A stretch of DNA of 64,000 bases from Heterocephalus glaber. Lineage: Eukaryota; Chordata; Mammalia; Rodentia; Bathyergidae. Below are positions 46,740-57,799 of the stretch, one piece after another (position 1 is the first letter of the stretch; each line of letters opens with the position of its first letter). Made by a program: the position numbers and the translations under genes. The stretch spans positions 7,179,569 to 7,243,568 of the forward strand of contig NW_004624734.1 in assembly GCF_000247695.1 (NCBI RefSeq), written 5' to 3'. A model generated the notes under the pieces. The model was not told the origin of the DNA. It worked only from the letters and a program-made list of their open reading frames with translations, and did no database searches.

Positions 46740-48055
46740 ACACCACTCAGGCCTTCCAAGTACACAGTTTACTACTTTTTCTTTATCTATTCATCTATTG
46801 ATGGACATATAGGCTGTTTCCAAGATTTAACTATTATGAATTGTGCTACTATAAACATGGGTATGCATGGATCACTGTAATATGATGGCTTTAACTCTTT
46901 GGGGAAGATATCAAGAAGGGGTATGGTACATAGGTGCATCCACTTACCTATGAATGCCTCAAGTTTTTCTTTCTTTATAGCAGAGTAGTACTCCATTGTG
47001 TATAAATACCACATTTTTTATCTGTTCTCTGTTGGTGAGCATTTAGGTTGTTTTCAAGATCTAGCTATCACAAATCATGGTGCTATAAACATGGGTATGC
47101 ATGTATCAATGTAATATGATGTCTTTAACTCTTTCAGAAAGATACTTGGTAGAGGAAAATGGAATTTTTAGCTTTAGCTTTTTGAGGAATCTTCATACTG
47201 GTTTCTGTAGTGATTGCACCAGTCTACATTCCTGTTGGAAGCTGTGCAAACTTCCAGCCACTTGACCAAGGGTATGGTGGCAGGATAACAAAAGACAAGA
47301 CAAGATCTTTACTGCATACAGGGGGGTCCAGAATGGTCAAAGCTCTTATTAGGCTAAGATCCTGTCTCCTGGAGCTTGCCACTATTTATTGAATGCATAG
47401 CTTCTTAAAGAGGTGAGTGGTGGGTCAGGCAACAGTGGAGTGGAGAGCACTGAAGAGAGCAGGATCCTAGCAACAAGGGAACAAGACATTCTAGCAGGAA
47501 CAGCTCATTGATTAGTGGGAAATCTGTTTCTTCCCATGGATTAATTTTTGCCTTTATAGGAATTTTCTATATGAGTCATGATGCAGTGTTGTCTTGCCAC
47601 CTAAGACATCACAGTGTCATGGATCCTTGAGACCTCCACTGTGACCAATGGTGTGGGGAGTAGTTTCATTCCCACACACCAACTGCCAGCTCTTCAGGCA
47701 ACCATTGTGGGCTAATAGGCAGACTCAGACTTTTAATATGAAAAGCCAATTTATGAATTTGCAGCTCACTCAGGGTGGTCTCCATCACACTCCCACCAAC
47801 AGTGCAGAAGGGTCCCCTTTTCCCCACAGCCTCTCCAGCATTTGTTATTTGGTTTCTTGATGATGACCATTCTTTCTGTGGTAAGATAGTATCTCCCTAT
47901 TGTTTTAATTTTCATCTCTCTAATGACCCGTGAGGTTGAGCATTTCTTCAAGTGTTTATTGATCATTTGTACTGCTTCTTATGTGAAATCTATTCATTTC
48001 ACTTACTCATTTTTTGATTGTCTTTTGGGCGGGATCTAATTTTTTTTAGTTCTTT
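46740..48055 (-). mobile_element. Old L1 fragment, antisense (ORF2 3' part), split by an LTR
   Basis: On the minus strand 47,014-46,787 reads MWYLYTMEYYSAIKKEKLEA, the familiar ORF2 C-terminal stretch. The L1 continues leftwards in the element at 47,015-47,262 and resumes at about 47,770-48,055 (plus strand TCCCACCAACAGTGCAGAAG). A second copy of about 115 bp of L1 sequence occurs at 47,030-47,145. Confidence 0.75.
47265..47690 (-). mobile_element. Probable solo LTR inserted in the antisense L1
   Basis: Non-L1 sequence interrupts the L1 between CAGTCTACATTCCTGTTGG and TCCCACCAACAGTGC. Its right end (ATCCTTGAGACCTCCACTGTGA minus the last bases) resembles the right end of 45,545-45,910. Family not determined. 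Confidence 0.45.
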
Positions 48056-49169
48056 GTATAAAGGATTTGCTTTGTTGGCTACATTGGATGATTTAAAAAA
48101 CATCTCTTATGTTAGAATAAAAATCAACTTCAGGTATCAAATTTTGAACCCCAGACCCTGCCTCACATGTGACTCAGCCCTGGAAAGAACTGATCTGCAG
48201 AGTAGGGGCAGTGGTGTAGTGGGGATTTTGAATCTGCTTATTGGTAAGAACCTGCAGTCACACCCTGAGCAGCAGGCTGGGGGATATAGCACTACCAATT
48301 ACCCCAAAGACACAACAAGCATTTGACAGTTTCACCTTGGTAGAAAATAAGAGCTTGGTGTCACTGGAAGAGGGCAGGGAGGCAGGAGGGATGGAAAGAA
48401 GGATGTGACAACTTTAATGACATTATTCAGCTAAATAAAAATGCAGGGAGAACTTTTGTTTCATTTATTTTATTCATGATTCAGTCTTCTATCCCAGATC
48501 TTGACCTTTTTATCCAAAGACTATAGAACAGACCCATGTCAGTAAAAGAGACATTCAAAGAGTTCACATTCCAGCCGTGTTGCCTGCCCATGTTTGTATG
48601 TGGCCATTTGTTTCTGCACCTATAAAATGGGACCCCAAACCCCAGCACTTGAGGGCCATGATGCAGTCTCAACAGGGTTAGATACACACAATGCCCAGGA
48701 ACTTGAGGCCCCAGGTTGACTCTCCCAAATGAGAAATGTCTACATGTAAACCATAACAGAAGGGCAGCTTAAGGCTGGGACAGTAGGTGGGAATGATTTT
48801 CAGAGGGGCGAAGGCTGAGCCGGGCCTTAGAGAAGGCCTAGGTCACTCTGAAAGGTAAACAGAATGTGCAAAGTGCAGAGAGTGACCAGTAAAGCTGATG
48901 ATTGTTCAGTGAATTTTACTATATCCAAACCAAATAGTTCTGCCTCCCCTGTCTCAGACAACTGCACAGATGAGTGGAAGATGGCATAGAAGAGGGTGTA
49001 GCTTTCTATGTGAAAACCAGCCAGTCCTTAACAAGGCATCCTGTGTAGAATACGGTGCATAGACACTTCCTGTACTGAACCTCCTGGAGCCACAAGATGT
49101 GACCACAGTGGAAGCAGGCACACAGTGACACTATTCTCTGTGCCCTCAGTTCACCCAACCACAAACTAG
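48056..49169. other. Intergenic, no gene recognised
   Basis: No identifiable repeat or exon. Confidence 0.6.
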
Positions 49170-49356
49170 GATTTTCCAACCTGGGCACTACTACATCTTG
49201 GGTTGGGTGATATCTTTGCCATTTGGAGTTTTCCTGTGAATTCTAGGACATTCGGCAATACCCCTGGTGTCATTTTAGAAGATGTCACAGCACATCTCCC
49301 CACTGTGAAAACCAGAAATTTGCCCTAGGGGGCAAAAAACCATCACTTGAGAAACA
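49170..49356 (+). mobile_element. MER5-like DNA transposon
   Basis: ATTTTCCAACCTGGGCACTA through CTAGGGGGCAAAAAACCATC follows the layout of the non-autonomous hAT-Charlie element MER5. Confidence 0.7.
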
Positions 49357-49674
49357 CAAAGTAGCTCTAAGGTCCCCTCAGCCCCAGCATGCTCTGATTC
49401 TCCAAGTAGGAAAAGCAGCAGCAAAAGCAGCACCTACAGAGGCCACAAAAGTGCTCCTCCACCACCTGCTGGCCACCCAGAGCCTGGTCTCTCCAAGCTG
49501 GGCCGCTCACCTGGCAAAGAGCCTGATGCACACCTGCGCCAGCCTGGACTTGGCTCAGAGGCTCCGACTGGCGGAAATGGATGGAAAACAAAATCAAGTC
49601 AAAGCAGAAGCCAGGTTGTGGGACTAACATGTTCCTGCATGGAAAGCTGCAGGCTTCTTTGGATCAGACATTTG

Positions 49675-49865
49675 AGGTGGGGGGCAATTTTGATGCCCTG
49701 GACACAACAATGTCTGGAGAGATTTGAGGTTGCTGGAACTTGCAGAGGGGGTGCTGATGGCATCTGAGTGGTAGAGCCCAGGGGTACTACTCAACATCCA
49801 CCATGCACAGGACAGCGTCCCCCACCCAGTTTAGAAATTTCCAGCCCAGAATGTCAATGCCATGG
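49675..49865 (-). mobile_element. MER5-like DNA transposon, antisense
   Basis: The plus strand reads ACAATGTCTGGAGAGATTTG, CAACATCCACCATGCACAGG and TTCCAGCCCAGAATGTCAAT, the reverse of MER5. It faces the copy at 49,170-49,356. Confidence 0.7.
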
Positions 49866-50149
49866 GCCCGAGACAGTGCCCCAGAGTAAGTACTAAGCTT
49901 CCCTGGGGTAGGGGTGGACCCCGGCCTTGGAGCACAGATATCCACTTGGGTGCCGACCCTAGGAGCTAGTGGAAATGTCCCCAGCTCTAGAGAAAATGAT
50001 GTTTTGTTCCCCAAGAATGGAGAGCTGGAAAAGGACCTTGAAGTTCTCTTAATGAAACCCATACAAACTAGTGCTATTTGACAGGCACAAAAATGTTTAA
50101 ATGATTAAAATTAGAGGCCCAGATTTACAAATTAGGAGAAGTTGATATT

Positions 50150-50470
50150 TTTTTGAAACGTAAATTTCTTTTTTTCACTTCAATTTTTAATAAATTTTAT
50201 TTTATCCCATTGCCCCTTTTCAAGCCCCATCCTCTACCTATGTACAAAAGCTTTGTTTCCATTTTTTCCTTCTATTTTCACTTTTTCTCTTGTCTTTTCT
50301 TTCCTTTCTCCCTCCTCTTCCCTTGTTCCCCTTCCCATTTGAACACTTTCTTCCTATTTCCCGACATCCATTATACATCTCAGTCCTTATTTCCACATTC
50401 AGTTTCTCACACCAGAGAAACAATGCAGTATTTAAATATGTGTGTCTGATTTATTGAAATGTAAATTTCT
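50150..50470 (-). mobile_element. L1 3'-end fragment, antisense (probable)
   Basis: A T-rich strand with CTTTCTCCCTCCTCTTCCC, then TGTGTCTGATTTATTGAAAT, resembling the stretch at 6.06-6.55 kb. Only a repeat-like character can be claimed. Confidence 0.4.
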
Positions 50471-50479
50471 AACTTCCTG

Positions 50480-51689
50480 GAATTATTAGGAGATCCATGG
50501 GAGATGTCCTTAGGTTGGACACACAGGTTCACTCATGCCTCCATCAAATATTTACTGAGTGCCTACCATACTGTGACCCTAGCCCTGGTCACCATTCATA
50601 TGCAAGGCAGCGACATAGAAGTCAGGGTCCTCAAGGAGCTGATGGCCAGGTTTTACACTTGAGTGATATGGATTTGTGTTCGTTCAACTGCAACTGCACA
50701 AGCTACTTTAATTTACAGATGAGGAAACTGAGGCCCCAAGAGAAAGTAACTTCCCAATGGCTGCTCAGCAATCCATGGCAGACATGGAGCTGGACCCAGT
50801 GCCCTCTGATGTCCATTCTGAGGACTCGTCTGAGCCAGGCTCCCTTCCTGCCTCCCATGACTCTTTCCCTTCTCCATAGACCCCTCCAGGGAAAGGGCTC
50901 TCCCAGGGCTACCAGGACCCCTTTGCTCCTGCCAAAGTGTGTCCCATGCCAGACTACCAAGGCCACCAGGCTGTGAGGAGCGGCCTCTGCTGCCTCCCTG
51001 ACATCCACAAGGATGCCCATTACAGCAGCTACTGGTCCTGTGCTGCCTGCCCAGCTCACTTGGTGTCTGATTAACCCACACTGGGGACAGAGGTCAGTGT
51101 CCAGCCCCTGCCTCCCCTGCACCCTGGACAGCTCCTCCTCCCAACCGCACTCGGTGCCTGCCCAGTGAGCTGTGGAGTGTGGGAGCCTGTGCTTCCCGCG
51201 CTTCCAGCAGCTCCTTCTCCAGGCCAGGTCTGTCCTGATGCAGAGGGTGGGTGTGAAAATGATACATATCCTCTCTGCTTGGGCTTTACAGAGTGCTCAG
51301 AAGAAGCCTGTGGTGACCCAGATGGGTCCATGGAGCATGGCTATGTGTGGGCCCAGGATGCCCAGATTCCAGTCTGAACTCCTTCAGGCAATGATGGATG
51401 CACTCGTGAGGGCTGCTGTCACCAAGGACGTAGAGCTGAGGCTCTGGCCAGCAGCAGTCTTGTCTCATGTTCCGGAGGAGAGAAGTTTGGGCTCCATGAA
51501 TGGCTTCCTGCAAAGCTATGAGGGGGATCCAGTCCTGTCCCCTCCTCTAGCTCTGAAGATTGTGCAATCACTGCTGTCATCAGATGCAGAAACCCCACCT
51601 TCAGCCTCGTCTGTGTGTGGGGGGGTGTGCATATGTGCACGTGTGTGTGTATGTGACTGTGTGTGTTTCTGTGTTCAAATTCACCTTTA
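50480..51689. other. Intergenic, no gene recognised
   Basis: Near 50,540-50,580 CATCAAATATTTACTGAGTG resembles an old mammalian repeat end, and near 50,710-50,770 GATGAGGAAACTGAGGCC resembles MIR. A GT-rich stretch is at 51,613-51,675. Confidence 0.6.
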
Positions 51690-52235
51690 GAAAAGAACAC
51701 CAGTCATATCAGATTAAGGGCCTGCTACAGTTTAGATATACGATGTCCCCCAAAAGTGGAGCTTTTGGAAGATGAGTGCATCACGAGGGCACTGTGCTAG
51801 TGAGTGGATTCATCTGTTGATGAGTTAGAGTCTGGGTGAGCTATTAGGAGAGAGGGACTGGTTGAATGGGTTAGGTCACAAAGTGAGTGTGACCTGAAAG
51901 TGTGTGTTCTTGTCTCTATCTCTTTCCTTCTCTCTCTGCTTCCTGGCTGCCATAAATTAAGCAGTTTCCCACCATGACACCCTTCCACCATGATGTGTCT
52001 GCCTTGGAGCCACTGACATGGACTGGATCCTCTAAAACTGTGAGCCAAAATAAGCCTCATCTCCTTTAAGTTGTGGATGTCAGGTCTTTTGTCCCAGTGA
52101 TGGGAAAATGACTACTATAGGACTAACCCCACTCCAGAGTGACCTCATTTTAACTAACAGCACCAGCAAGAGCCCCATTTTTAACTAAGGCCACATCCTT
52201 CAAATATGGATTTGAGGGGGACACAGTTGAGCTCC
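51690..52235 (+). mobile_element. Older repeat interrupted by the LTR at 51,726-52,125
   Basis: Left piece GAACACCAGTCATATCAGAT and right piece GAGTGACCTCATTTTAACTA to GGGGGACACAGTTGAGCTCC are parts of one widespread old mammalian repeat. A related piece occurs at 60,705-60,800. Family name not certain. Confidence 0.55.
51726..52125 (+). mobile_element. MaLR-type LTR, nested in an older repeat
   Basis: Shares with 10,966-11,370 the blocks GATGTCCCCCAAAAG, CTTCCTGGCTGCCAT, AAACTGTGAGCCAAAATAAG and the closing GTCAGGTCTTTTGTCCCAGT. The sequence on either side (ending AGGGCCTG and resuming ACCCCACTCCAG) belongs to one older repeat split by this insertion. Confidence 0.65.
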
Positions 52236-52239
52236 TACA

Positions 52240-53264
52240 CTAGGTGTGGGTTGGGACCCTGTCCTGGAGCCTCCTTCCCTCCACCATGAGGTGGGCATGC
52301 CCTAACCCAAGTCACAAGCCACTGCAGTCATCTCATGAGTTTCTACCTGTAAAGCCCTTAAACCTAGTGTCTCATTGGTGCCACACAAATGTCAACTGCT
52401 GTCACCATGTTTTATCTGTGTCATAAGTTTGTGCTCTGGAGTACAGGTCACACCTGCACATTCCTGCCAGGGAGGTGGCCTAAACAGGTGACCTGGGCTG
52501 ATGGGAGTGATGAGCAGACAGGTGGGATGGGAAGAGTCCTCATTTAAAGTTGTTTCTGCCTAACATTGCCATAACACTTGATGCACTGAGCAAAATCCCC
52601 TGTATCCCGAGAGTTAGATGAGGCTGGAGCTCTTTGCTGCTCTCAACTTTTTGATAGAAACGAATCTACCCTACCTGTCTGGGCCCAGCTTGGTGATGCC
52701 ATCCTGGAAAGGATACAGAGGAGACTCACCCGACTCTCCCTTTCTCTTGGGACAGTTGAGGGCTGTGCATTTACCCGGCAGCTGTCACACCCCTCCCCCT
52801 CCCTTCCCTGCTCTCCCCCATGGGCTCCTCAGTGTCCTCCCACCACCCCTGTTACCTTGTGGCTGCTTTCTGGGTTGCATGGATAGGAGGTGCAGCTCAG
52901 CTGTCAGCCATGACATCTACTTCTCTCCCACTGCTCCAGAGGTGACCATCTTTCTGAAAAAGCAGCAGGGAGACCGTCTTCACTTGGCAGAGATCAGGGA
53001 AGGTTCTGGGCCCACTGCTAACATCCCCAACATTCCCAAGTCCTGGAGAGTGGTACTAACACAGTTAGCCCTCTTGAAGGTTCCCCAGTTTTGGCCTGCC
53101 TTTTTTTATGGAGATGTGACAGCTGTCAATCATGTAGCCCATCTCCAGACATTCTACCAAACTGCTGCCATGACCATTGCAGTTGTCCTAGATGCCCCTC
53201 ACATACTCTGAGTGGTCTATCCTGATTGCAGTGGACTTGAATTTGAACTAAGAGGTAGAATTGA
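52240..53264. other. Intergenic, no gene recognised
   Basis: A 197-codon frame at 52618-53211 has no recognised domain and a proline-rich low-complexity middle. It shows no serpin motif. Confidence 0.55.
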
Positions 53265-53401
53265 ATATGGACCAATCAATTGGTTCCAATCGGAGGCTTG
53301 AGTATAGATCAATTTAGACCAATTGGTGGCTTGGAATTTGGACCAATCATACACTGAAATTTGGACCAATCAGCAGGCTTGAATATAGACCCAATCACAG
53401 G
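53265..53401 (+). repeat. Degenerate tandem repeat of about 24 bp with six CCAAT boxes
   Basis: Units of the form TTGGACCAATCA-GGCTTGAATA recur. CCAAT pentamers start at 53272, 53286, 53319, 53343, 53366 and 53391, all on the plus strand. CCAAT is the core of the NF-Y site; binding is inferred only. Confidence 0.75.
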
Positions 53402-53667
53402 CCTATGGACAGCATTCCTTTCGTACTTCTGGTCTATGAGGGCTCCTTCCAGCAAACCACTGCGGCAGGGTGCAGAGCACTGCCTCCACCTGGAAAGCCA
53501 GGGAAGTGCAACTCTGTCCTGACCACCCCCTATGATCATGCAGCCAGAGAGTTCTGTCTGCAATCTCCCTGTCCCTTTCCATTGCATTCAGAGTGATGTC
53601 CACCCTTCCCCTACCCCAACTGGACCTCCAAGGATACAAGAGCCCAAGGTAGCCTCTTGGGTCTCTC

Positions 53668-53807
53668 CTCCTCCTTCTCCTGCTGGATCTTAGCAGCCAC
53701 TGCCCACTTCTGCAGTGTTCTGCTGTGATACCTTGAAACCTGCAGCTTCCCAGCCTGAAATGCAGACTGCACTGCCTGTGGGCCCTCTGTTCCTCTCTCC
53801 AGCTCCC
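53668..53807 (-). repeat. Inverted duplication, left arm
   Basis: The reverse complement of this segment matches 54,600-54,710 plus 54,745-54,780 at about 85% by eye. Both copies keep one open frame (arm: FQAGKLQVSRYHSRTLQKW), which hints at a coding origin. I do not recognise the protein. Confidence 0.7.
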
Positions 53808-53999
53808 GGTGGTCGGACCCTCTTCCCTCTGTGTCTTGCTGGGGAGATATGTCAGAGCAACAATTCTCTGTGCTTTCACTTATCTCTTTAGATCAAAACC
53901 TCTTCTGGGGGTTAGGGATAGTTTCTGGAACATGGTTAGTGCTCAGTAAATATTGAGATTGGATGGAAGAAAGAAGCAAAGGATGGATGAATGGAAGAG

Positions 54000-54135
54000 T
54001 AAGTGAGTGAATGGGTGGAAGAGTAGAAAGATGACTAGCCGAATGGTAGGTGGATAGATGGATGGATAGACGGAGTGTTGATGGGATATATGGAAGGGTA
54101 GAAGATGGTTGGATGGGTTGAAGATTGGAAGGTTG
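54000..54135 (+). repeat. Imperfect (GGAT/GATG)n tract
   Basis: Degenerate GATGGATAGA-type units, AG-rich, without a pure core. It follows an old repeat end (GCTCAGTAAATATTGAG). Confidence 0.75.
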
Positions 54136-54451
54136 GGGAAAGAACAGAAGGAAAGAAAAACCAATATGTATTGACCCAAGCAGGAAGGCAGGTGACAGGC
54201 AGAGGGCAATATGGTGGCCAGTAGCAGTTTCATAGCAGATGGTGAAGGCAGGGCTGAAGTCCCACAGAGACTGAAAAGAGAAGAGGGGGAAATGGGATGT
54301 GACTAAGACTGTAGGCCTCGATCAGGAGTTGAAGTTAGGACCCAGATCCCAAAAGCAAGGTGAGGGCCTAGGAATTGGGGTGAACACTTCATGCCTTGTC
54401 CAGTTTTGTCACTGAGGGTCCCAGACCTTGGGAAAATTCTCCATCTCGAGA

Positions 54452-54542
54452 AAATTAGGCTGGGAATTTGGCTCAGTGGCACCACACCTGCCGTGAAAGC
54501 ACAAGGTCCTGAGAGTTCAATCCGCGGTACCAAAAAAAAAAG
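54452..54542 (+). mobile_element. ID-type SINE
   Basis: The head reads GGCTGGGAATTTGGCTCAGT, the B box GAGAGTTCAATCCGCGG, then TACC and poly-A. Flanking GAAAATTAGG and GAAAATCAGG form the target-site duplication. Confidence 0.85.
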
Positions 54543-54599
54543 AAAGAAAATCAGGGTGGTTGTCAGCATGCTACTAACAGTGAGCAGTGCCCCAGGCCC

Positions 54600-54785
54600 T
54601 GGGAGCTGGAGAGAGGAATGGAGGCCCCACAGGCAGTGCAGGCTACATTTCAGGCTGGGCAGCTGCAGGTTTCAAAGTGTCATAGCAGAACACTGCAGAA
54701 GTGGACAGGGGGCACTGCCCGTTGTTAGTAGCAATGAGCAGGGCCCCAGTGCAGAAGTGGGCCAAGGCTGCTGAGATCCAGCAGC
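54600..54785 (+). repeat. Inverted duplication, right arm
   Basis: This arm reads FQAGQLQVSKCHSRTLQKW in the frame shared with the left arm, then a short insertion or duplication, and QKWAKAAEIQQQK before a stop. The arms are about 0.8 kb apart, with an ID SINE (54,452-54,542) and the GATG tract between them. Confidence 0.7.
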
Positions 54786-55029
54786 AGAAGTGACAGGTGT
54801 CACTCAGGCCCTCCAAGGCCAGAGTGACCGCCTGGTGCTGGAGAGCTGCAGGTCAAGCAGAGGAATGCCTCTTCCAAACCACACAAGAGCTCCAGGGCTA
54901 GTGTGGTTCCCTCAGCTCTGCCCAAAGACCCTATCCCCTCTGTGGCAGCTTCACATTGCCACTGGGCTCTAGGAGACCAAAGCACATGTCCTGGCCACTG
55001 GCCCACACTGTGCACTTCCTCTGGGCCCT

Positions 55030-55198
55030 GTGGACTGAACTGTGTCCACCCAAATTCATGTACATCCTCACACCAAGTGTGACTGGACCTGGAGATCGGC
55101 CTCTGGGGAGGGAAGTAAGGTAAAATGAGATCATAAGTCTTGAACTCTACTCCAAGAGGACTGGTGTCCTTGCAAGAAGAGTAAGAGACACCAAGATG

Positions 55199-55202
<4 letters not shown>
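55030..55202 (+). mobile_element. MaLR-type LTR fragment
   Basis: CCACCCAAATTCATGTACAT, CTCTGGGGAGGGAAGTAAGG and AGAGTAAGAGACACCAAGAT are in the order of common mammalian MLT1/MST-class LTRs; the CT microsatellite takes over the 3' part. Confidence 0.5.
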
Positions 55203-55247
<45 letters not shown>

Positions 55248-55282
55248 GTCTCTCTCTCTCTCATCTCTATCTCCATCTCCAT
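55203..55282 (+). repeat. (CT)n microsatellite followed by an ATCT/CCATCT tract
   Basis: About 60 nt of CT with two GT interruptions, then CATCTCTATCTCCATCTCC. It lies inside or at the end of a MaLR-type LTR. Confidence 0.92.
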
Positions 55283-55599
55283 CTATCTATTACACAGCCC
55301 TTGCATACTGATACCCTCAGCACCATGCCTTGAGGCCCCATCCAAGCCTCTCCCTTCAGTGTCAGCCATCACCAGTCCTCATATCCCAGAGCTGCAGTAG
55401 ATAGTCACGGGATTCCACAGACTGTTCCTCGATGCCCAAAGATATTTCTTAGGACTGCTGCCTGGAAAATCTTGCATACTATGTCCTCCAACCTTGGACA
55501 GTTACATCACAAACAGTACCCAGGCTGGGAAGGGCCACCTTATCCTGGTTGGTCTCATTGTCCCCAGGTTGTTTCACCTGGAAACCATTAGGAGTGTTC

Positions 55600-56060
55600 C
55601 ATTAGCATGCTGGTGCTAGGGAAAGAAATTGCCACAAGCTTCGTGACTTCTACAACCCAAATTGCCCTTCATGTAGGTCGTAGTAGATCTCATTGGGCCC
55701 CAATCAAAATACAGGAAGGGCCATGCTCCTTCTAGAGGCTCTGGGGCAGTCGGTCCTTGCCTTCTCCAGCTTCTGGAAGCTCCCATGGTCCCTGGCTGGT
55801 GGTCCCTGTTGCACATTGTTGTTTTCCCCTGCCTTCCTTATTACATCTCAGCTTCTCCTGACCCCTTCTCTTCTGTCTTTTTCTTATAAAGAACCTGTGA
55901 GACTTTTATGACCCATCTGGATAACCCAGGACAATCTCCCCCTCTCTAGATCATTAACATAATCACATTGCAAAGTCCCCTGGTCATAGCAGCTATGGCG
56001 CATAGAATCCAGGTATTAGAATGTGACCTGTACATTCACATCCACCCCAGAACTCTACGT
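55600..56060 (-). mobile_element. Old LTR-type repeat, antisense (tentative)
   Basis: The plus strand reads AACCCAGGACAATCTCCCCC, ATCACATTGCAAAGTCCCC and CAGGTATTAGAATGTGACCT, words of a common old mammalian repeat in reverse orientation. No open frame. Confidence 0.4.
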
Positions 56061-57639
56061 GAGGCCAGTTTCCAAACTCGAGACACAGTGTGGGGATCTC
56101 TAGCCAGGGACATAAGGGACTCTTACCTGAGTTACCCAGCTTCCTGGGAAAGAGCCAAACCGAGTTGGAGAACCCAGCTCTGCCCTCGTTATGGGCTGTA
56201 TGTGCCTGTGGCTTGACTTTCCAACCTGCCTGCATCTGATTAACAGGCCAGACTTGGAGGACCCAGGGCACACACAGAACAGGGGCTGCTCACCGGGAGG
56301 GAATCCTGCTCATGTCTACACAGAGGCTAAGATCCCTGAGGACTCTTGTAAGGCAGGGAACCCGGATGTGCACATAGCATGGGGCTGGACGTAAGCATCA
56401 GTGAAAACTAGTTCTTACTGCCCCTGGGCCAAGCCTCCAGCCTCATAACTGGCCCCAGTACCAGGGGGAGGTCAGGAAAGAGTTCCAGAGAGAGTGCAGG
56501 GAGTAGCAGGCTGAATTCGAAGGTCACTTCCCCTGGGAGGTTCCCAGTTCCTGCTTTGCTCAGCTAGCTGCATGCCCCGCCTGCACCCACACCCCTAGCC
56601 TAGACCTGCCACACACAAGGCACAGGCTTGGAGACCTTGGAAATGTAGCAAGGCCTGAGCCCTGCACCAGTGTCTTGGAAATGCTCTTCACAGCGTGGGA
56701 CAGAAAAGGATGATCCAGCTGAGCCCTTAGAGATGCCAGCTCCTGCCCTCTCCTGGGCAAAGAGCACTGACCTCAAAGTCAATCCTTTGGAGACTAAGCC
56801 CCTCTTCCTCCCTAATTTCATATTGACTCCATCGTCCTGTTGGTCTTCTAGGCCTCACCTGGGTTATTGGTGTGGGGAGGAGCGGACCCAGTGATCCCTG
56901 TATGTCAGCTGTTGTGAGATTCTCTTTGCCTCGAGGATGCTGGATCTCGATCCAGTTTGGAGAGCTGGCCTGTGGGGACAGGCTCAGCCCCACTGTCTGG
57001 CCCCAAAGGAAACTGGCTGCAGGATCAGAGCCTGGCAAAGGGAGAGGCTGGATTCTCACAGTCTGTCTCTTATGGGGCCAGGGAGTGAGAGCTTGAGGCT
57101 GTCACGCGCAGGCTGGCTGTGCTAACTGGGCAGTCCCATGCCACGCTATGCTTGTGTTATTGAGTGGTGGTCGTGTCAGAGCCTTGCCTCGGGCCCCGGC
57201 CTGGAGCTGGCCTACTGGCTGGAAGCCTGCTAGGAAGGACGGGGCAGGTCGGGGCGTGGCCAGGGGAGGGGTAGGGACAGGGCTGCTGGTACAAATACAC
57301 GCTGCAGTCCAGCCTGCCCATCGTCCCTTCCTGAGCCTGGTGGAGAGCCACCTCCATTGCATTCACGTGGCTGTGGGACAGAGTGAGTACAAATGCCGTG
57401 GGGGAGGTGCCACAGGCTGAGGTCGTGGGAGCCGGGGTGTAGAAGAATCTTGGAGTACAGGGGTCAGCGGCATCAAAAGTTCTGGAGAGATCCAGGAGCA
57501 AGCTGGGGCCTCTGGAGCTTCTGTGTGACCTTAGGCTCCACACTAAGGCTGGCTGAGCCTCACTTTCCTCCAGGAGGGGGAGAAGCGTTTATGTGCTCTG
57601 CACAGAGTGACTAAGGGTTAAACACTGTGGAGGTCTCAC

Positions 57640-57795
57640 CCAGACACATGGGGCCCTTCCAAAAATGCATCATGGTCACAGTGGGAGGGTGCTCCTGCCA
57701 TCTGGTAGGGAGATGCAGGGACCCTGCTAAACATTCTGCATGCCCGGGAGGGCCCCCCCACAAAGAATGCCCCTGCCCTGAATGTCAGCAGGGCT
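57640..57795 (-). mobile_element. MER5-like DNA transposon fragment, antisense
   Basis: GGTGCTCCTGCCATCTGGTA, CTAAACATTCTGCATGCCC and CTGCCCTGAATGTCAGCAG match the reverse-orientation MER5 layout seen at 49.7 kb. Confidence 0.6.
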
Positions 57796-57799
57796 GACA

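Noticed and set aside
52618..53211. 197-codon frame as a candidate SERPINA4 remnant
   Set aside because: No serpin motif, no exon-length match, and a proline-rich low-complexity centre.
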